Of a DNA stretch of 64,000 bases, positions 1 to 11,800 are shown piece after piece. Both the position numbers and the translations under genes were made by a program. Below the pieces are notes generated by a model. The model saw only the letters and a program-made list of their open reading frames with translations, did no database searches and was not told the origin of the DNA. The stretch comes from Argentina anserina (Eukaryota; Streptophyta; Magnoliopsida; Rosales; Rosaceae). Numbering within the stretch: the stretch's first letter is position 1; each line of letters starts with the position of its first letter. The DNA is taken from contig NC_065873.1 of assembly GCF_933775445.1 (NCBI RefSeq), positions 24,428,001-24,492,000 of the forward strand. Reading direction: 5' to 3'.

Positions 1-2
1 TC

Positions 3-740
3 ATGCCATTTGGTCTAACAAATGCACCAGCTGTTTTCATGAGTTTGATAAACCAAGTATTTAGCCTGTACTTGGATGAGTTTGTCGTGGTGTTTGTGGA
101 TGACATTCTGATATACTCTAAGACACAAGAAGAACATGTGGTACATCTGAGAACAGTGTTGCAGACCTTGAAGGAGGCGAGACTATATGCCAAGCTAGAG
201 AAGTGTGAGTTCTGGAAGGAAGAGGTCAAATTCCTTGGTCATGTTGTCTCAAAAGATGGAGTACTAGTGGACCCGTCAAAGGAAGAGGTAGTAAAGAATT
301 GGAGTCGTCCAAAGAACCCTACAGAGATTCGTAGTTTCCTCGGTTTGGCAGGTTACTACAGGAGGTTTATCGAAATGTTCTCTAGTATTGCATCTTCATT
401 GACCAAGTTGACCAAGAAAGATATTCCGTTTGTGTGGACGGATGCATGTGAGGAAGCATTCAGCAAACTAAAGACCAGATTGACTACAGCCCCAGTGTTG
501 ACGATTCCTTCAAGTGGTGGTGGCTATGTCATTTACAGTGATACTTCGCTCCAAGGTTTGGGTTTTGTGTTGATGCAACATGGAGGAGTTGTTGCTTATG
601 GCTCGAGACAGTTGAAGATTCATGAGAAGAATTATCCGACACATGACCTGGAGCTTGCGGCAGTTGTGTTTGCCCTGAAAATTTGGAGACATTACTTGTA
701 TGGTGAGAAGTTTCAACTCTTTCAGATCATAAGAGTTTAA
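3..740 (+). pseudogene. gypsy pol fragment: reverse transcriptase and RNase H
   Basis: This 245-residue open stretch begins at the window edge and encodes the second half of a reverse transcriptase followed by RNase H. The catalytic box is seen as FVDDILIYS (the usual YVDD box of the family with F for Y), followed by the thumb text [12 protein letters not shown]. The RNase H start is [10 protein letters not shown], with its first aspartate kept. The frame ends at 740 after a frameshift near 722: the codons of the conserved RNase H stretch continue in another frame that is open from 746. A one-base loss explains this. The enzyme would copy element RNA into DNA in cytoplasmic particles; this copy cannot make the full polyprotein without a frame change. 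Confidence 0.9.
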
Positions 741-745
741 AGTAC

Positions 746-2443
746 TTGTTCTCACAGAAGGAGCTGAATATGAGGCAGAGGAGATGGATGGAACTCCTCA
801 ACGATTATGAATTCACATTAGAGTACCACCCGGGGAAGGCAAATGTGGTGGCCGATGCATTGAGCAGGAAACCGAGAGGTGTGGTGGCTTCACTTATGGT
901 CCAGGAATGGTTCATGCTCGAAACTGCATCGGAGTTTGATTTGGTACCATCGGGAGGAGAACCAAGGGTCTTTCTTGGTAGTGTCACGGTGCAACCCACA
1001 TTGATCACGAGGATCATACAGGGTCAGGCGCAGGATAGACTCTCACAAGCTAAGTTGGCAGATCTTGTAGTTGATACGCTTGATGAGTGCCCTTCTGAGT
1101 GGAGAGTTGGACCCGATGGAGGGTTGAGGTTTGGGGCAAGATTGTGTGTCCCAGATTGTGATGATCTTCGGGGGGAGGTCCTTCGTACGGCACATCGTTC
1201 ACGTTATACCGTTCATCCAGGGAACACCAAGATGTACAAGGACCTATGCAGGCAATTCTGGTGGAACGGTATGAAGAAAGATATAGCAGAGTTTGTATCG
1301 AAGTGCCTTACATGTCAGCAAGTGAAAGCAGAACATCAACGACCAGCTGGCATGTTGAAACCACTGACTATTCCTCTATGGAAGTGGGAGCAGATATCTA
1401 TGGATTTTGTGACGGGATTGCCTAGATCGAAGAAGGGTCACGATGCCATATGGGTAATTGTCGATCGGTTGACGAAGTCGGCTCATTTTCTCCCAGTGTC
1501 GATGAAGTACTCAGTGGACGTGTTTGGAAAACTATATGTGGATGAGGTAGTGAGACTTGATGGTGCTCCAGTTTCTATTGTTTCTGATCGAGATGCACGT
1601 TTCACTTCGAAGTTCTGGGGTGGTTTGCAGAAGGCGATGGGCACTACCCTGGATATGAGTACAGCTTTTCACCCTCAGACGGATGGACAGACGGAAAGGG
1701 TGAATCAGGTGATGGAAGACATGTTGAGAGCATGTGTGCTAGATTTCAAGGGTAGCTGGGAAGATCATTTGAGATTGATTGAGTTTGCCTACAACAACAG
1801 TTACCATTCTAGCATTGGCATGGCACCTTATGAGGCACTTTATGGTAGACTATGTCGGTCTCCGATCTGTTGGGCCGAAGTTGGTGATGAGGCACTGATG
1901 GGTCCAGAAGTGGTTCAGGAAACCACGGAGAAGATCTCGATCATTCGGGATAGAATCCGGACCGCTCAGAGCAGACAGAAGAGCTATGCGGACTTGAAGA
2001 GGAGACATGTGGAATTTGAGATCGGCGATCATGTGTTCTTGAAAGTTTTACCTATGAGGGGTGTGGTGAGATTTGGCAAGAAGGGAAAGTTGGCTCCGAG
2101 GTACGTTGGGCCCTTGGAGATACTTGAGAAGGTGGGCGAACTAGCATATCGACTAGCTTTGCCTACTAGCATGTCGGGCGTTCACAACGTTTTCCACATT
2201 TCCATGTTGAGGAAGTATATACCAGATGAGTCACATGTGATTGATCATAGCACCATTGAAGTGAAGGAAAATGCCACGTTTGTTATTGAGCCGGTTCGTA
2301 TCCTGGATAGATCCACAAAGAAGCTTCGGAGGAAAGAAATTGAGTTAGTCAAGGTGTTGTGGAGTCACCATGATGAGGGTGATGCATCTTGGGAGCTAGA
2401 GTCAGACATGATGACCAGATATCCACAGTTGTTTGTTAAGTGA
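746..2443 (+). pseudogene. gypsy pol fragment: RNase H end, integrase, chromodomain
   Basis: A long open frame of 565 codons continues the polyprotein after the frameshift near 722. It holds the RNase H tail ([16 protein letters not shown]), the integrase zinc-binding HHCC motif ([10 protein letters not shown], then CLTCQQVK), and the DDE core (D in [11 protein letters not shown] in [10 protein letters not shown] in [11 protein letters not shown]). The C-terminal part has the gypsy integrase tail ([28 protein letters not shown]) and a chromodomain-like end (EPVRILDR through [16 protein letters not shown]), the part of chromoviruses thought to direct insertion to marked chromatin. The stop lies 40 bp before the LTR. 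The frame is otherwise unbroken, so this copy is fairly young apart from the frameshift and the truncated LTR. Confidence 0.92.
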
Positions 2444-2458
2444 GTTTGAATTTTTTCA

Positions 2459-2488
2459 GGGGGTAGATTGTAAGGGGGTAGATTGTAA
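2459..2488 (+). repeat. duplicated polypurine tract and LTR edge
   Basis: The 15-bp unit GGGGGTAGATTGTAA occurs twice in tandem, at 2459-2473 and 2474-2488. The unit covers the polypurine tract and the first five bases of the LTR (TGTAA). The second copy leads directly into the LTR. Confidence 0.9.
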
Positions 2489-2805
2489 TAACCCTAATTT
2501 TTTCAAACAATATATGAGTGTGATTTGAATTCCATAAGATTTTGAAATTTAATTAGAATGAGTGTGATTGGTTGCGACTTTATGAAACGAGAACCAGGAA
2601 CATTCTCGGAACGTTTAATTCGAAAAACGTTACGTTTCCGCAACGTATATATCGACTTTTATTCCGTCGATCGTTTGTGAAAAATTTCTTCAAGAAAGTT
2701 GTAGGACTCGTCGATACGAGTTCGAGGATATGTGACGCGTTCGAATCGGACGTCGAACGAAAAAGTTATTAACGAATGAAGTTGGATTCCGAATTTAGAA
2801 ATCGG

Positions 2806-2813
2806 TATAAATA
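2806..2813 (+). promoter_or_regulatory. LTR TATA box
   Basis: TATAAATA lies about 320 bp inside the LTR, in the position where all four LTR copies in this window keep a TATA-like motif (solo LTR: 35319-35326; inverted 5' LTR: near 25594-25602). It is the likely core promoter of the element. Confidence 0.6.
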
Positions 2814-3589
2814 GAACATTTTAGGGATTAGGGTTTCCATTTCTGGAAACCCTTCACCCGCCCCCCTTCACCTTCTCTCTCCCCCTTCGCAATCTCTCCT
2901 CGAGCTCTCTCACCCTCTGAAAACTCCCCACCGGCGATCTCGCCGTCTAGCCCACCGTGACAAACACCGCCCCACCCAATCGCGTCACACAGACTCCCTC
3001 TACAAACCCTGAAGTCGACGCATCTCCTCGCAACGTCGTGAGCCTCCGCGTTTCAACCCGAGGCCGCGAGCTGCAGCGCCACCATCGAGCACCACTTCGG
3101 TGACGCAAGGGCACGGGGGAGAGCTTCACGACGCCGATCCTCGCCCTTATAGCCCTCTGCTATCGACCCAGGGGCATTCAAGTCCTCCCCGAGGAATCGA
3201 AGCACTACCGGCAAACCAAGCTCTTTCGGAGCCAAATCAGAGTTCTTGGCTTCGATTAAGGTATGATTTGATATAATTGATGGGTTGATTGTGATTGTTG
3301 ATGAATTTATGGAGTGATTGGAGAAGATCGGAGTTGTAGGAGGAGGAGAGGTTACCGCCGCCAAGAGGCGGCGCGTGGGAATGCGTGTGTTAGCTTAGGA
3401 GGGGTCTCAAGTTGTAGGAAGGAAGAGGAGGAGGAAGAGAAGAGTTTGGACCCGGCGGTGGCGTGATGCTCGCCGAGGTTGGTGTCGGCGCGTGAGCGCC
3501 ACGCGCGGCCTGCCAGAGGTGGCGCGTGTACTGCACGCGCCGCCACGTGCGGCGGCGTGAACAGTGTTGCCGGAAGGGTAATTTTGTAA

Positions 3590-3690
3590 TTTATTTACGT
3601 ACGGTAAATGTAAATGTAAATTTTATTTACGTACGGTAAATGTAAATTTTATTTACGTACGGTAAATGTAAATATAAATTACTTTCAGTA
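3590..3690 (+). repeat. tandem TTTACGTACGGTAAA subrepeats in the LTR
   Basis: Three close copies of a unit built round the imperfect palindrome TTTACGTACGGTAAA, spaced about 29 bp. The inverted LTRs carry similar copies near 18460-18530 and 24740-24815. Confidence 0.75.
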
Positions 3691-4464
3691 AATGTAAAAA
3701 GTAATTTCAGAAGGGTAAATAAGTAATTAATATTTACTGAGACAGTATGTATTTTTGAATAGTATTTATACGTATAGAAATACGTAACAGTGAATAGTAA
3801 TGGTGAACAGTGATACGTATTGGATGTGTATTTGTACGTTAATACATAAATAGTAACCGTGAATAGTAACAGTTAACAGTAAATTCATAAAACCGAAAAT
3901 TGCTGAACAGTAACCGATTATTACTGTTTCTGCATTTAAAGGTTTACGAAACGTTTCTAAATTCTTTTCTTATCTTTTCAAGGTGATCGATAAATCAAGG
4001 AAAGGAATTATCTTCGGAAATTGTGGAATTACGCTCGAGTCGATAAGGTGAGTAAAATCTCACATATTTACGAATCTACCCTTGCGGTGATTCCAAGATT
4101 TTTGCAAGAGTTTTAAATATTGAAATACGACATGTATACAATATAGTGGATTATATATATTTTGTATAAATGGGAATAAGTACATATATATATGGTTTGC
4201 TATAATATATACTGTTATGAATTCATTTGAAATATGTCATTTCGATGACGAGTATGTGATTTTAATATGGGGTTTGTTAAACGTTTTGTCTTCGGACGTG
4301 TTTATAAATTATGACATGTATATGATATAGTGGATTATATATATGCATTGTATAAATGGTAAATAAATACATATATATATAGTTTGCTATATAATATACT
4401 GTTATGATTTATTGTGATGATGTCATTTCGATGACAAGATATATCGAGCATGTGATTTTGATTT

Positions 4465-4573
4465 GTACAATATGATGTGAGATTATTGTACGAGAATTTA
4501 ACATTGAGATTTTTAAAATGTGATTTGTCTTCGGACCTGATGTTTGGTACAATATGATGTGAGATTATTGTAC
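4465..4573 (+). repeat. pair of GTACAATA-N11-TATTGTAC inverted repeats in the LTR
   Basis: Two copies of a 27-bp inverted repeat, with perfect 8-bp arms GTACAATA and TATTGTAC and an 11-bp loop, lie at 4465-4491 and 4547-4573. Two or three copies occur in each of the other LTRs of this family in the window. Confidence 0.85.
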
Positions 4574-5283
4574 GTGTTTGGCAAGTCGAAACCTAGCCTT
4601 TGGCCGGGCGAAAGTTACGATACAGTTAGAGCTCTAGTCTGTCTGCCGTAGTACTGCATGTGAGGTAACGGGTGGTTATCTGCTCATGGGTACTCTGATT
4701 ATTTTGGATGTTGGGTAGCGGGTGGCTATCCAATATCGGCGGTGTATTACGAGAGGGGTAACAGATGTGTACCAGCGTTCTTGGTACCCGTATTATAAAT
4801 GCATTTGGGTAACCAGAAGGGTTACTTAATTTCTCATGAGCGTTTCATTTCATATTTCTTTGGGACAACCAGATGGGCCGTCCATTGACTCATGAGGGCA
4901 TTTATATTTGTTGATTTGTGATTTTTCGTATATCTTGATATGCGAATTATATTTTCATTTTACTCATACGAGCTATAAGCTTACCGGGTTTGTGTTTACA
5001 ATCCCGGTGCACCAATTCGATGGTGTAGGGGATAATTCCGCAGGTGTTGATTAGTAGAGATCGAGTGACGACTCCAGAGACTCGAAGTCGTTCGTATCCT
5101 GCTTGTGGTGAGGTTTCTAGCGTGGATTTGAGTGTGAGAATTGGTGTGGATTTATTTTGAGTTTTGTGAGAGATTGTGAGGATTATTACATTTCCATCTT
5201 ATGTAATGTTGAATTTTAAATTTGGGTTGTAATAATTGGTTTTCTGAGTTGTATTGAGAACTCAGTAATGATCCGCTGTGCAG

Positions 5284-5850
5284 ATAATACCTAATTATCT
5301 CTACGTGCATACATTTTTATGTCAACTTTGAATCTGCTAATTGTAGAGTCGGAGCCAGTAGTCAGATAATTCATCCGATCCAGACTAGAAATGCAATTAA
5401 CAAAGATTTGAAATGTTGGATGTGATTCACGCTGCCGCTATCGTGCCGCCGATCAAGGTCCATTGTACGTTGTTTCGGTCAAGTTTGTAAATTGTATATT
5501 ACATTCCATAAAGATGTACCATCATTTCATGAGAGATAGAAAATTAGAAATCTATATTGGATATGTGACCGAAATAATGTTACTTTTCATTCTTATCTAC
5601 ATAATATATAGTAAGAGCGAGTACGTAGTACTACGTACTACATGGACTTTCTATCAATATGGCTCCATCATTAATCAATAGTTATCGTATGAAATTCATT
5701 GAGTTAGAAGGGAGAACACTTCGGTTAATTATATATAACTAGTATTCAGAAAACAAAAATTAAATAAGAACCATATTACAGTAAAGCCAAACAAAACCAA
5801 ATGAAAAGCTTTCCCAGATCATTAGATTGAGAATGAAATACAGTTTCTTT
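5284..5850. other. gap between truncated LTR and CRK-A exon 1
   Basis: AT-rich sequence with no gene I can support. No kinase exon of CRK-A is seen here on the minus strand. If CRK-A is a complete gene, this is the start of its first intron. Confidence 0.5.
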
Positions 5851-6804
5851 TTAGAATACTAAAATGAGATACAGTAAGCAGCATATATAGAAACTACGAT
5901 TGGTACAAGATCGAGTAGTGAAAAATTGAAAATCCGATCCTGAGTTACTAATGGCAAAAGCTGGCGGTGGCGGTGGCGGTGGTGATGGCGGAGGCAGTGG
6001 TGTCGGATCAGTTGTGGTGTCATAGAAGAGGTAAGGTTCATACCTCAAGCTGCAGCTGGCACCAACATAATTCCAAGATTTATAACAGCATGGAGGGAGC
6101 TGCTCCAAAGCGTTGCTAAAGCAAACACCGCAGTCTGTTTCCGACAAATCTGGACTGCACTGCGCAAGTCCGTATATCGTTATACCAGAACTACTCGGAG
6201 CGTTTGAGTGTCCAACCGCAAACTTAAGAACACTACCGGCCGCGGCTTTACTTGTTAATGTTTCAAATAATGTGGTGAGCCTTTGATTATAATCAAATCT
6301 TAAGGTTGTTGAGACATTGTCACTATGGCTATAGCCAGATATAGCTGGGGCTGTTACTCTGATGCCACTAATGGATATGTTGGAGTAACGTAGCGTGCAA
6401 TTTATAGAGCCTATACCTCCTTCCTTGGTATTAGGGCAAGCGCTTTGGAGAATAACGGCTGTGGAGGCGGCGAGACAAGAAGCGCAGGCAGGGGGCTTGA
6501 GATCACCTGGACAGAATCCGATTGCGTGAGCTTTGTCAGGGATGTCTCCATACGAGGAGCTGTAAAACCCGGTGGACGTGGTGGCGTTGATTGAAGAGAG
6601 GAGGGAGGAGAAGATGTGATTGAGGTTTTCGCCGAATGTGCCGTTGTAGGGGCTTGTTAAACAAACGGTTTGTCCGAAACAGGAGTCGGCAGAACAAACG
6701 TTGTCTTGGAAGGAGTAGTCCTCGGCTTGAGTAGGTCTGATATTGATGATTGTGATTATTAAGGGAATGAGAGAAAGGAAAAATCGAAATCTTGAGGACA
6801 TCAT
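5851..6804 (-). CDS. CRK-A: two-DUF26 cysteine-rich secretory protein or exon 1 of a CRK
   Basis: The frame from the ATG at 6804 encodes 317 residues: a signal peptide (about 1-27), two Gnk2/DUF26 domains and a proline-rich tail. The C-x8-C-x2-C motifs are CPGDLKPPACASC in domain 1 and CSPDLSETDCGVC in domain 2, both complete. DUF26 domains form the extracellular part of CRK receptors and of secreted CRRSP proteins; the single-domain homologue ginkbilobin binds mannose. Read straight through, it ends in a short hydrophobic tail. However, a GT donor at 5948-5947 lies in phase 1 just after the proline-rich stretch, the same place and phase as the exon 1 donors of CRK-C and CRK-D. It may therefore be exon 1 (6804-5949) of a receptor kinase whose kinase exons lie beyond the Tekay element and the left window edge. 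Secreted protein or truncated gene are the alternatives. Confidence 0.8.
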   Translation of the reverse strand: MMSSRFRFFLSLIPLIITIINIRPTQAEDYSFQDNVCSADSCFGQTVCLTSPYNGTFGENLNHIFSSLLSSINATTSTGFYSSSYGDIPDKAHAIGFCPGDLKPPACASCLAASTAVILQSACPNTKEGGIGSINCTLRYSNISISGIRVTAPAISGYSHSDNVSTTLRFDYNQRLTTLFETLTSKAAAGSVLKFAVGHSNAPSSSGITIYGLAQCSPDLSETDCGVCFSNALEQLPPCCYKSWNYVGASCSLRYEPYLFYDTTTDPTPLPPPSPPPPPPPAFAISNSGSDFQFFTTRSCTNRSFYICCLLYLILVF

Positions 6805-6847
6805 TGTGTCTTTGCCTCTTTGGTACTTATTTTCTACAAGAGTTATC

Positions 6848-6863
6848 CTTTATATATATATGG
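6848..6863 (-). promoter_or_regulatory. TATA box of CRK-A
   Basis: A TATATATA run about 45-60 bp upstream of the ATG at 6804 on the minus strand; a plausible core promoter with a very short leader. Confidence 0.45.
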
Positions 6864-7879
6864 TTGATATAATTATAAGTCAACTTCCAATTTTTCATTT
6901 TGAATATATAGAGAAAATTGATCAAGCATTACCATAAAAAACAGAGAATTGATCAAGCAACAAGTACAATTAATTAACAAAGATTAATTATATGAGTAAT
7001 GCGGTGGACCTGGTTCATGGCTTCCGGTTTTAGCTACAGAGCCGTGTTTCTTGGCGTCATGCTACCATATGGAACTGTTAATCTATCAAGGCCAGATTGT
7101 TTTGGTCAATTAATCATATATACCTTGAGGTGAACGACCATATCCTCCCTACTCGGTCATTGATTAATTAAGAAGAATCTGGGGATTATGTATGAACATG
7201 CATGCATATGCACATACCTGGAAATAATGTAGTACTAGGTAGGAACAATTTTACTATATATATAGAACTCTGTTATACTATATGCAATTGGAAATGTGGA
7301 TGAGATTGAATTAAAATCGAAAGATGTATCTCTCTAATTCTTCCTACCAATAAAACGTTTTTCCTATGTGAACTGTGATACGGATCTAACATTTAGTTAT
7401 ATGTTCATTTTACTTGAGCGTCGTATAAATGTGCTTTTATTTTACATCCAGCCTCCTATTTTTTAAAAATCAGTTGATGGAGATCAAAGCGCTTGATGTC
7501 GCATAACAACCTAAACTAATTCATATTAATTAGAGATATAGATTGGAGTAGAGAATTTATATATGAATGATAACCAAGAGGTTAAGAACTGATAAAAATT
7601 ATTACTCATGGCATGGTTTCAATATCATTTCAGAAGGGTTTCAGAAATACGGTTATACACTTATATTCAATAATACCCCAAACTTACAAGAGCAACAAAC
7701 CACAATCCAAAGTCTCAAACTCAAGAGAATACATCAAAACCAGTGGATAATGATTGATGCGTCTGAGATGTATTGTACTTACTTCCTGTATAGATTATAA
7801 TGGAAAATGTGTTAACATTTCGACAGGTATAACTATGCAACTACAAGTCTAGAATGATAATTGTTATAGCTCCAGCATT
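6864..7879. other. intergenic, CRK-A upstream
   Basis: AT-rich upstream region of CRK-A with no coding homology I recognise. The frame at 7567-7800 has no family features. Confidence 0.5.
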
Positions 7880-8167
7880 ACTTGTGGTGTCACTGACTAA
7901 TGGTGACGGAGGCATAGTGGCTGACGGCCGCGGCGCTTGTGTCGGATTAATTGCATGATCAAAGAAGAGGTAAGGTTATATCTTATGTTACAACTGATAG
8001 TAACAAGACTCCAAGATGCATAGCAACATTGTAGCATGTCCAAACCCCCACCTAAGCAACTATTGAAGCCTCTGACAAATCTGGACTGCACTGCACAAGT
8101 CCATATATCTTATGAGTCGAGTCATTTGATGTCTCCGAGTGCCTTGAATTAAAGTTACAAACATGAC

Positions 8168-8346
8168 TGTTAGCTCAACAACTTTTTGACTTATGGAGTT
8201 AGCTCAACAACTTCTTGATTTATGAACATATTTTATTTATGTAGTTGTAGTAATTGACTTTTGTGTTAAGTGTTCATATTAGATAAGTCTCCTATAAATG
8301 TATGATCTGAACTTGTATGAATTACAATCATCTATTATATCTGATT
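8168..8346 (+). repeat. Copia 5' LTR
   Basis: About 179 bp, beginning TGTTAGCTCAAC and matching the right LTR except for scattered changes; the sentence 'AGCTCAACAACTT' is duplicated in both LTRs. The primer-binding site follows at about 8349-8358. Confidence 0.88.
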
Positions 8347-8859
8347 TCGTATCAGAGCAGATCCAAAAGGGTTTGCTATTTCCTTCTTCTTCTTTTTTCA
8401 AGTAAAACCTCATTGTTAGGATTTTCTTGTCTCAAATCAGTGTTGTGTACGTCTAGCGTTGGTGTTTTGTCAGACGGTGTTAAAGGTCTCGGTATTGTTG
8501 TGTGAAGTTCGGCAGTGTTCTCCGAGCAGGTCGTCCGGCTTCTATGTCTCAGGCCGTCGTTGAGGCCCGTAGTCGAAGCCTCCAGATCGTTCGGCTCCTT
8601 CCTCAAAAGCTTCCAGGCTGTCGAGCAAGCACCGTTGTGCAGATGCGTTGTCTCCTTGGAAGAAATAAATGACCTGGTTACAGCCTTCAACGACCCAATT
8701 CCAATATTCCGACCAAATTTCAGTGTTCAACCAGTTTTCAGTGCATTTACACCGCCAGTGCAGATTCACCTATTTTCTCCATGTCAATGCAAGTACACCA
8801 ATAGTGTAGGTTCACTTTTTTTCTCCTTCTCAGTGCAAGTACATCGATAGTGCAAGTTC

Positions 8860-11800
8860 ACCTGAAGCAAGTTGTTATCGTTATTTTCCACTGCATCACT
8901 ACTAATCTGTTGATTTTTTTTACAATGGATTCTCGAACAGAAGAAAGTTTTCAGGCCAATCATGTTCAAAAGTTTGAAGTATCTGTCAAGAATTCTGAAA
9001 GTAGTTCCTTGGGGGGGTCAAACTTAATGAAACCAATTTTCGTAAATGGAAAATAATTATGATAGCTCATCTTAGAGGAATGCACAAGATGGGGCATGTA
9101 AGTGAGGTAACTAAAGCCCCCAGTGAAGATGATGTTGATGCCCACACTAAATGGGAAGATGATGATGGTCTTGTAATGTCTGTATTATACAAAGCTATGA
9201 ATAAGGATATAGTTGACCTGGTGGACGCATGTGATACTGCGCAAACAATATAGAAGACTTTAGGAGACCTATATACTAATGAATCTGATTTCATACATGT
9301 TCATGCGTTAATGTGCACCGCTTCAGCAATACAACAGAATGGGCAACCAGTGACACAATATTTCACCAAGCTGAAGAATATTTGGGCTGAGATTGATATG
9401 AAACATCCTTGCAAGATCAAGAATCAGGAGGATATTGTTTGGTACCAAAATGAAAAAGAGTTTGAATGAGTTCACCATTTCTTGAGAGGTCTTGATGCAA
9501 AGCATAACAATGCTAAAGGAGAGATGCTTAGAATGACAGATCCCCCTAGCCTAACCACAATTTTCACATATATCTGTAAGGATGAGTCTTAGCATGAAAG
9601 CCTTAATCAGACACAAATTGAAGTTTCTAGCCTTACTGTTCAGGCAAGATCTCCAGCACCACTCCTTCAACAATCAAATTCAGTTCTACTTCATAAGAAA
9701 GGACCACCACCAGGATTTAGGAATCAGCCTCGTCCTCCTTGCTCTTATTACAATGATATTGGTCATGCATGTGAGACTTGTTGGAAGTTCTATCCGCATC
9801 TTAGGCCTAAAAGGCCTAATTATCGTTATAAGGAAAATGCAGCCATTCAGTTGGTCCAAGAACTAGATATATATGGTATGGTCAGACATGATCATCATAC
9901 AACCGGAGGAGCAACACCCACAACATCAATAGCTGGTCGTGGTAAGATTGGTATGGCTTTAAATATTTCTAGCTTTGTTGGTACTAATACATGGATTATC
10001 GATTCTGGTGCTTCCGATCATATGATTTATGATAAATCTTATTTTAGCGTATTATCCTCTTCACCAGTACCCTATGTTACTAATGTTAATAGTGAGGCAT
10101 TCCCTGTGTTAGAAAAAAGGTTAGCTCGTATTACTCTAACAATAGAACTTCATAATGTGCTATATGTACCCGTTTTATCTCATCATTTGATATTTGTCCC
10201 ACAACTGAATATTGAAGCTAAATGCTATGTGACTTTTTTTCCCATGTATGTGATACTTCAAGATCTTCTCACCTGGGAGTTAATTGTTCGGGGATATCTG
10301 AGGGTAAGGTTGTTCCATCTGGATCAGACATACGCATGAGAGAAACTAGGAGCACAGTCCCGGACCGTGTTAATCTCCACTTCTGATAGGCTAAGTAAAG
10401 TTTGGTTATGGCACCGTCGCTTAGGGCATCCATCTTTTAGTATTATGAAAAAATTCATGCCTACTTTGTTTATTGGTGTGGATGAGTCAACTTTACGTTG
10501 TGAAACATGTGTTTCGGGTAAGAGTCATCGAGCTACTTATTCCCCTAGTATTTCTAATAAAAGTTTTCTTCCTTTTGAATTAATTTATTCTGATGTTTGG
10601 GGACCTTCGAAAGAACCTACTATGTCGGGTATGAGGTACTATGTGTCATTTATTGATAATTGCACACATCTTTCATGGATTGTTCTTCTTAAAACCAAGG
10701 ATGAGGTTTTTCCGGCTTTTCACGCCTTTTATACCAATGTCCAAACATAATACCATGCCAAAATTAAAGTTCTTCGTTCTGACAATGGGGGAATATGTGA
10801 ACCGTGTCTTTCAGGATTTCTTTAATACACATGAGATTATTCATCAAACAACGTGTCCTTACACACCCCTGAGCAGAACGAGGTATCCGAAAAGAAAAAT
10901 CGTCATTTACTTGATATGGCTCGTTGTCTTCTCTTTAGTGCACATATGCCTAAATATCTTTGGGACGATGTTGTCATAACCTCTGCCCACCTCATTAATC
11001 GTCTTCCATCTAGTGTCCTCTAGGGAAAAGTTTCATATGAGGTGCTTGCATCTCATGTCTCTTTGCCCTCATTTCATAATCTCCCTGCTTATGTTTTTGG
11101 TTGTGTTGCCTTTGTCCATATTCTAGAAAGTCAGAGGTCAAAGTTAGATGTCCAGGCACTTAAATGTGTGTTTGTTGGTTATGTAGGACATCAGAAATGG
11201 TACAGATGCTATCATCCACCTACCAGGAAATATTATGTCATTATGGATGTTACTTTCTTTGAGGACATGAGTTATTTTACCTCTTCTGATACTGCTCTTC
11301 AGGGGGAGCATTCATATTTTGAAGAGCTGTATCGTGAAAAGACTGAGATAGGTTCATTTGAGATCATTGATGCATCAACTTTGAAGACACCACCAGATGA
11401 TTCTGGTACGGTTGCTCCAAAGATTCAGGTACCAGAAGCTGACAGCGCAACTGCCCCTCCTGCTTCCCCTGTTGTTACTTCAATCCCTGACCCATGTTTC
11501 CCTGGTACAGAAGATCACTCATATGAGGTTAGTCACTCTATTGGCGTTAATATTACTATATTAGTGAGGCTAATAGTAGACAATATACTTTACCAAATAG
11601 GTATACTTGAGGTCAACCATCAAAAAAATATGAACCTACCCTTCAGGCCATGCTAAGTATCATGTGGCTAATTTTCTGTCCACTAAAAGATTGTCTGAGT
11701 CATATGAATCATTTGTAAATCAAATATTTGTTGTATCAGTACCTAACAAAGTGCAGGATGCATTGAGCGACCCAAAATGGAGGAAAACAATGGAGGAAAA

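Larger units (their letters stand above)
1..5283 (+). mobile_element. Ty3/gypsy Tekay (Del) chromovirus, 3' part
   Basis: An LTR retrotransposon enters from the left edge. What is present is the end of pol (reverse transcriptase, RNase H, integrase, chromodomain), a polypurine tract and a 3' LTR. The order RT-RNase H-integrase and the C-terminal chromodomain place it in Ty3/gypsy chromoviruses; the long LTR (about 2.9 kb in related copies here) and the chromodomain text fit the Tekay/Del lineage. The 3' LTR starts at 2484 and matches the LTRs at 16773-19640, 23017-25924 and 35002-37884, but its homology stops at about 5283, roughly 100 bp before the usual LTR end. The element is therefore truncated at its 3' end and has no right-hand target duplication. 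The 5' LTR, gag and protease would lie outside the window. Confidence 0.93.
2484..5283 (+). repeat. Tekay 3' LTR (3'-truncated)
   Basis: The LTR begins TGTAATAACCC, as in the other copies, and is alignable along most of its length with the LTRs at 16773-19640 (inverted), 23017-25924 (inverted) and 35002-37884. Shared landmarks in order are a TATA box near 2806, a GC-rich leader-like stretch, TACGTACGGTAAA subrepeats (3590-3690), paired GTACAATA inverted repeats (4465-4573), and a block around AATCCCGGTGCACC near 5002. Homology is lost after the text ATCCGCTGTGCA near 5283. Confidence 0.9.

Noticed and set aside
6743..6937. 64-codon plus-strand frame over the CRK-A start.
   Set aside because: Antisense to the signal peptide and promoter; no features.
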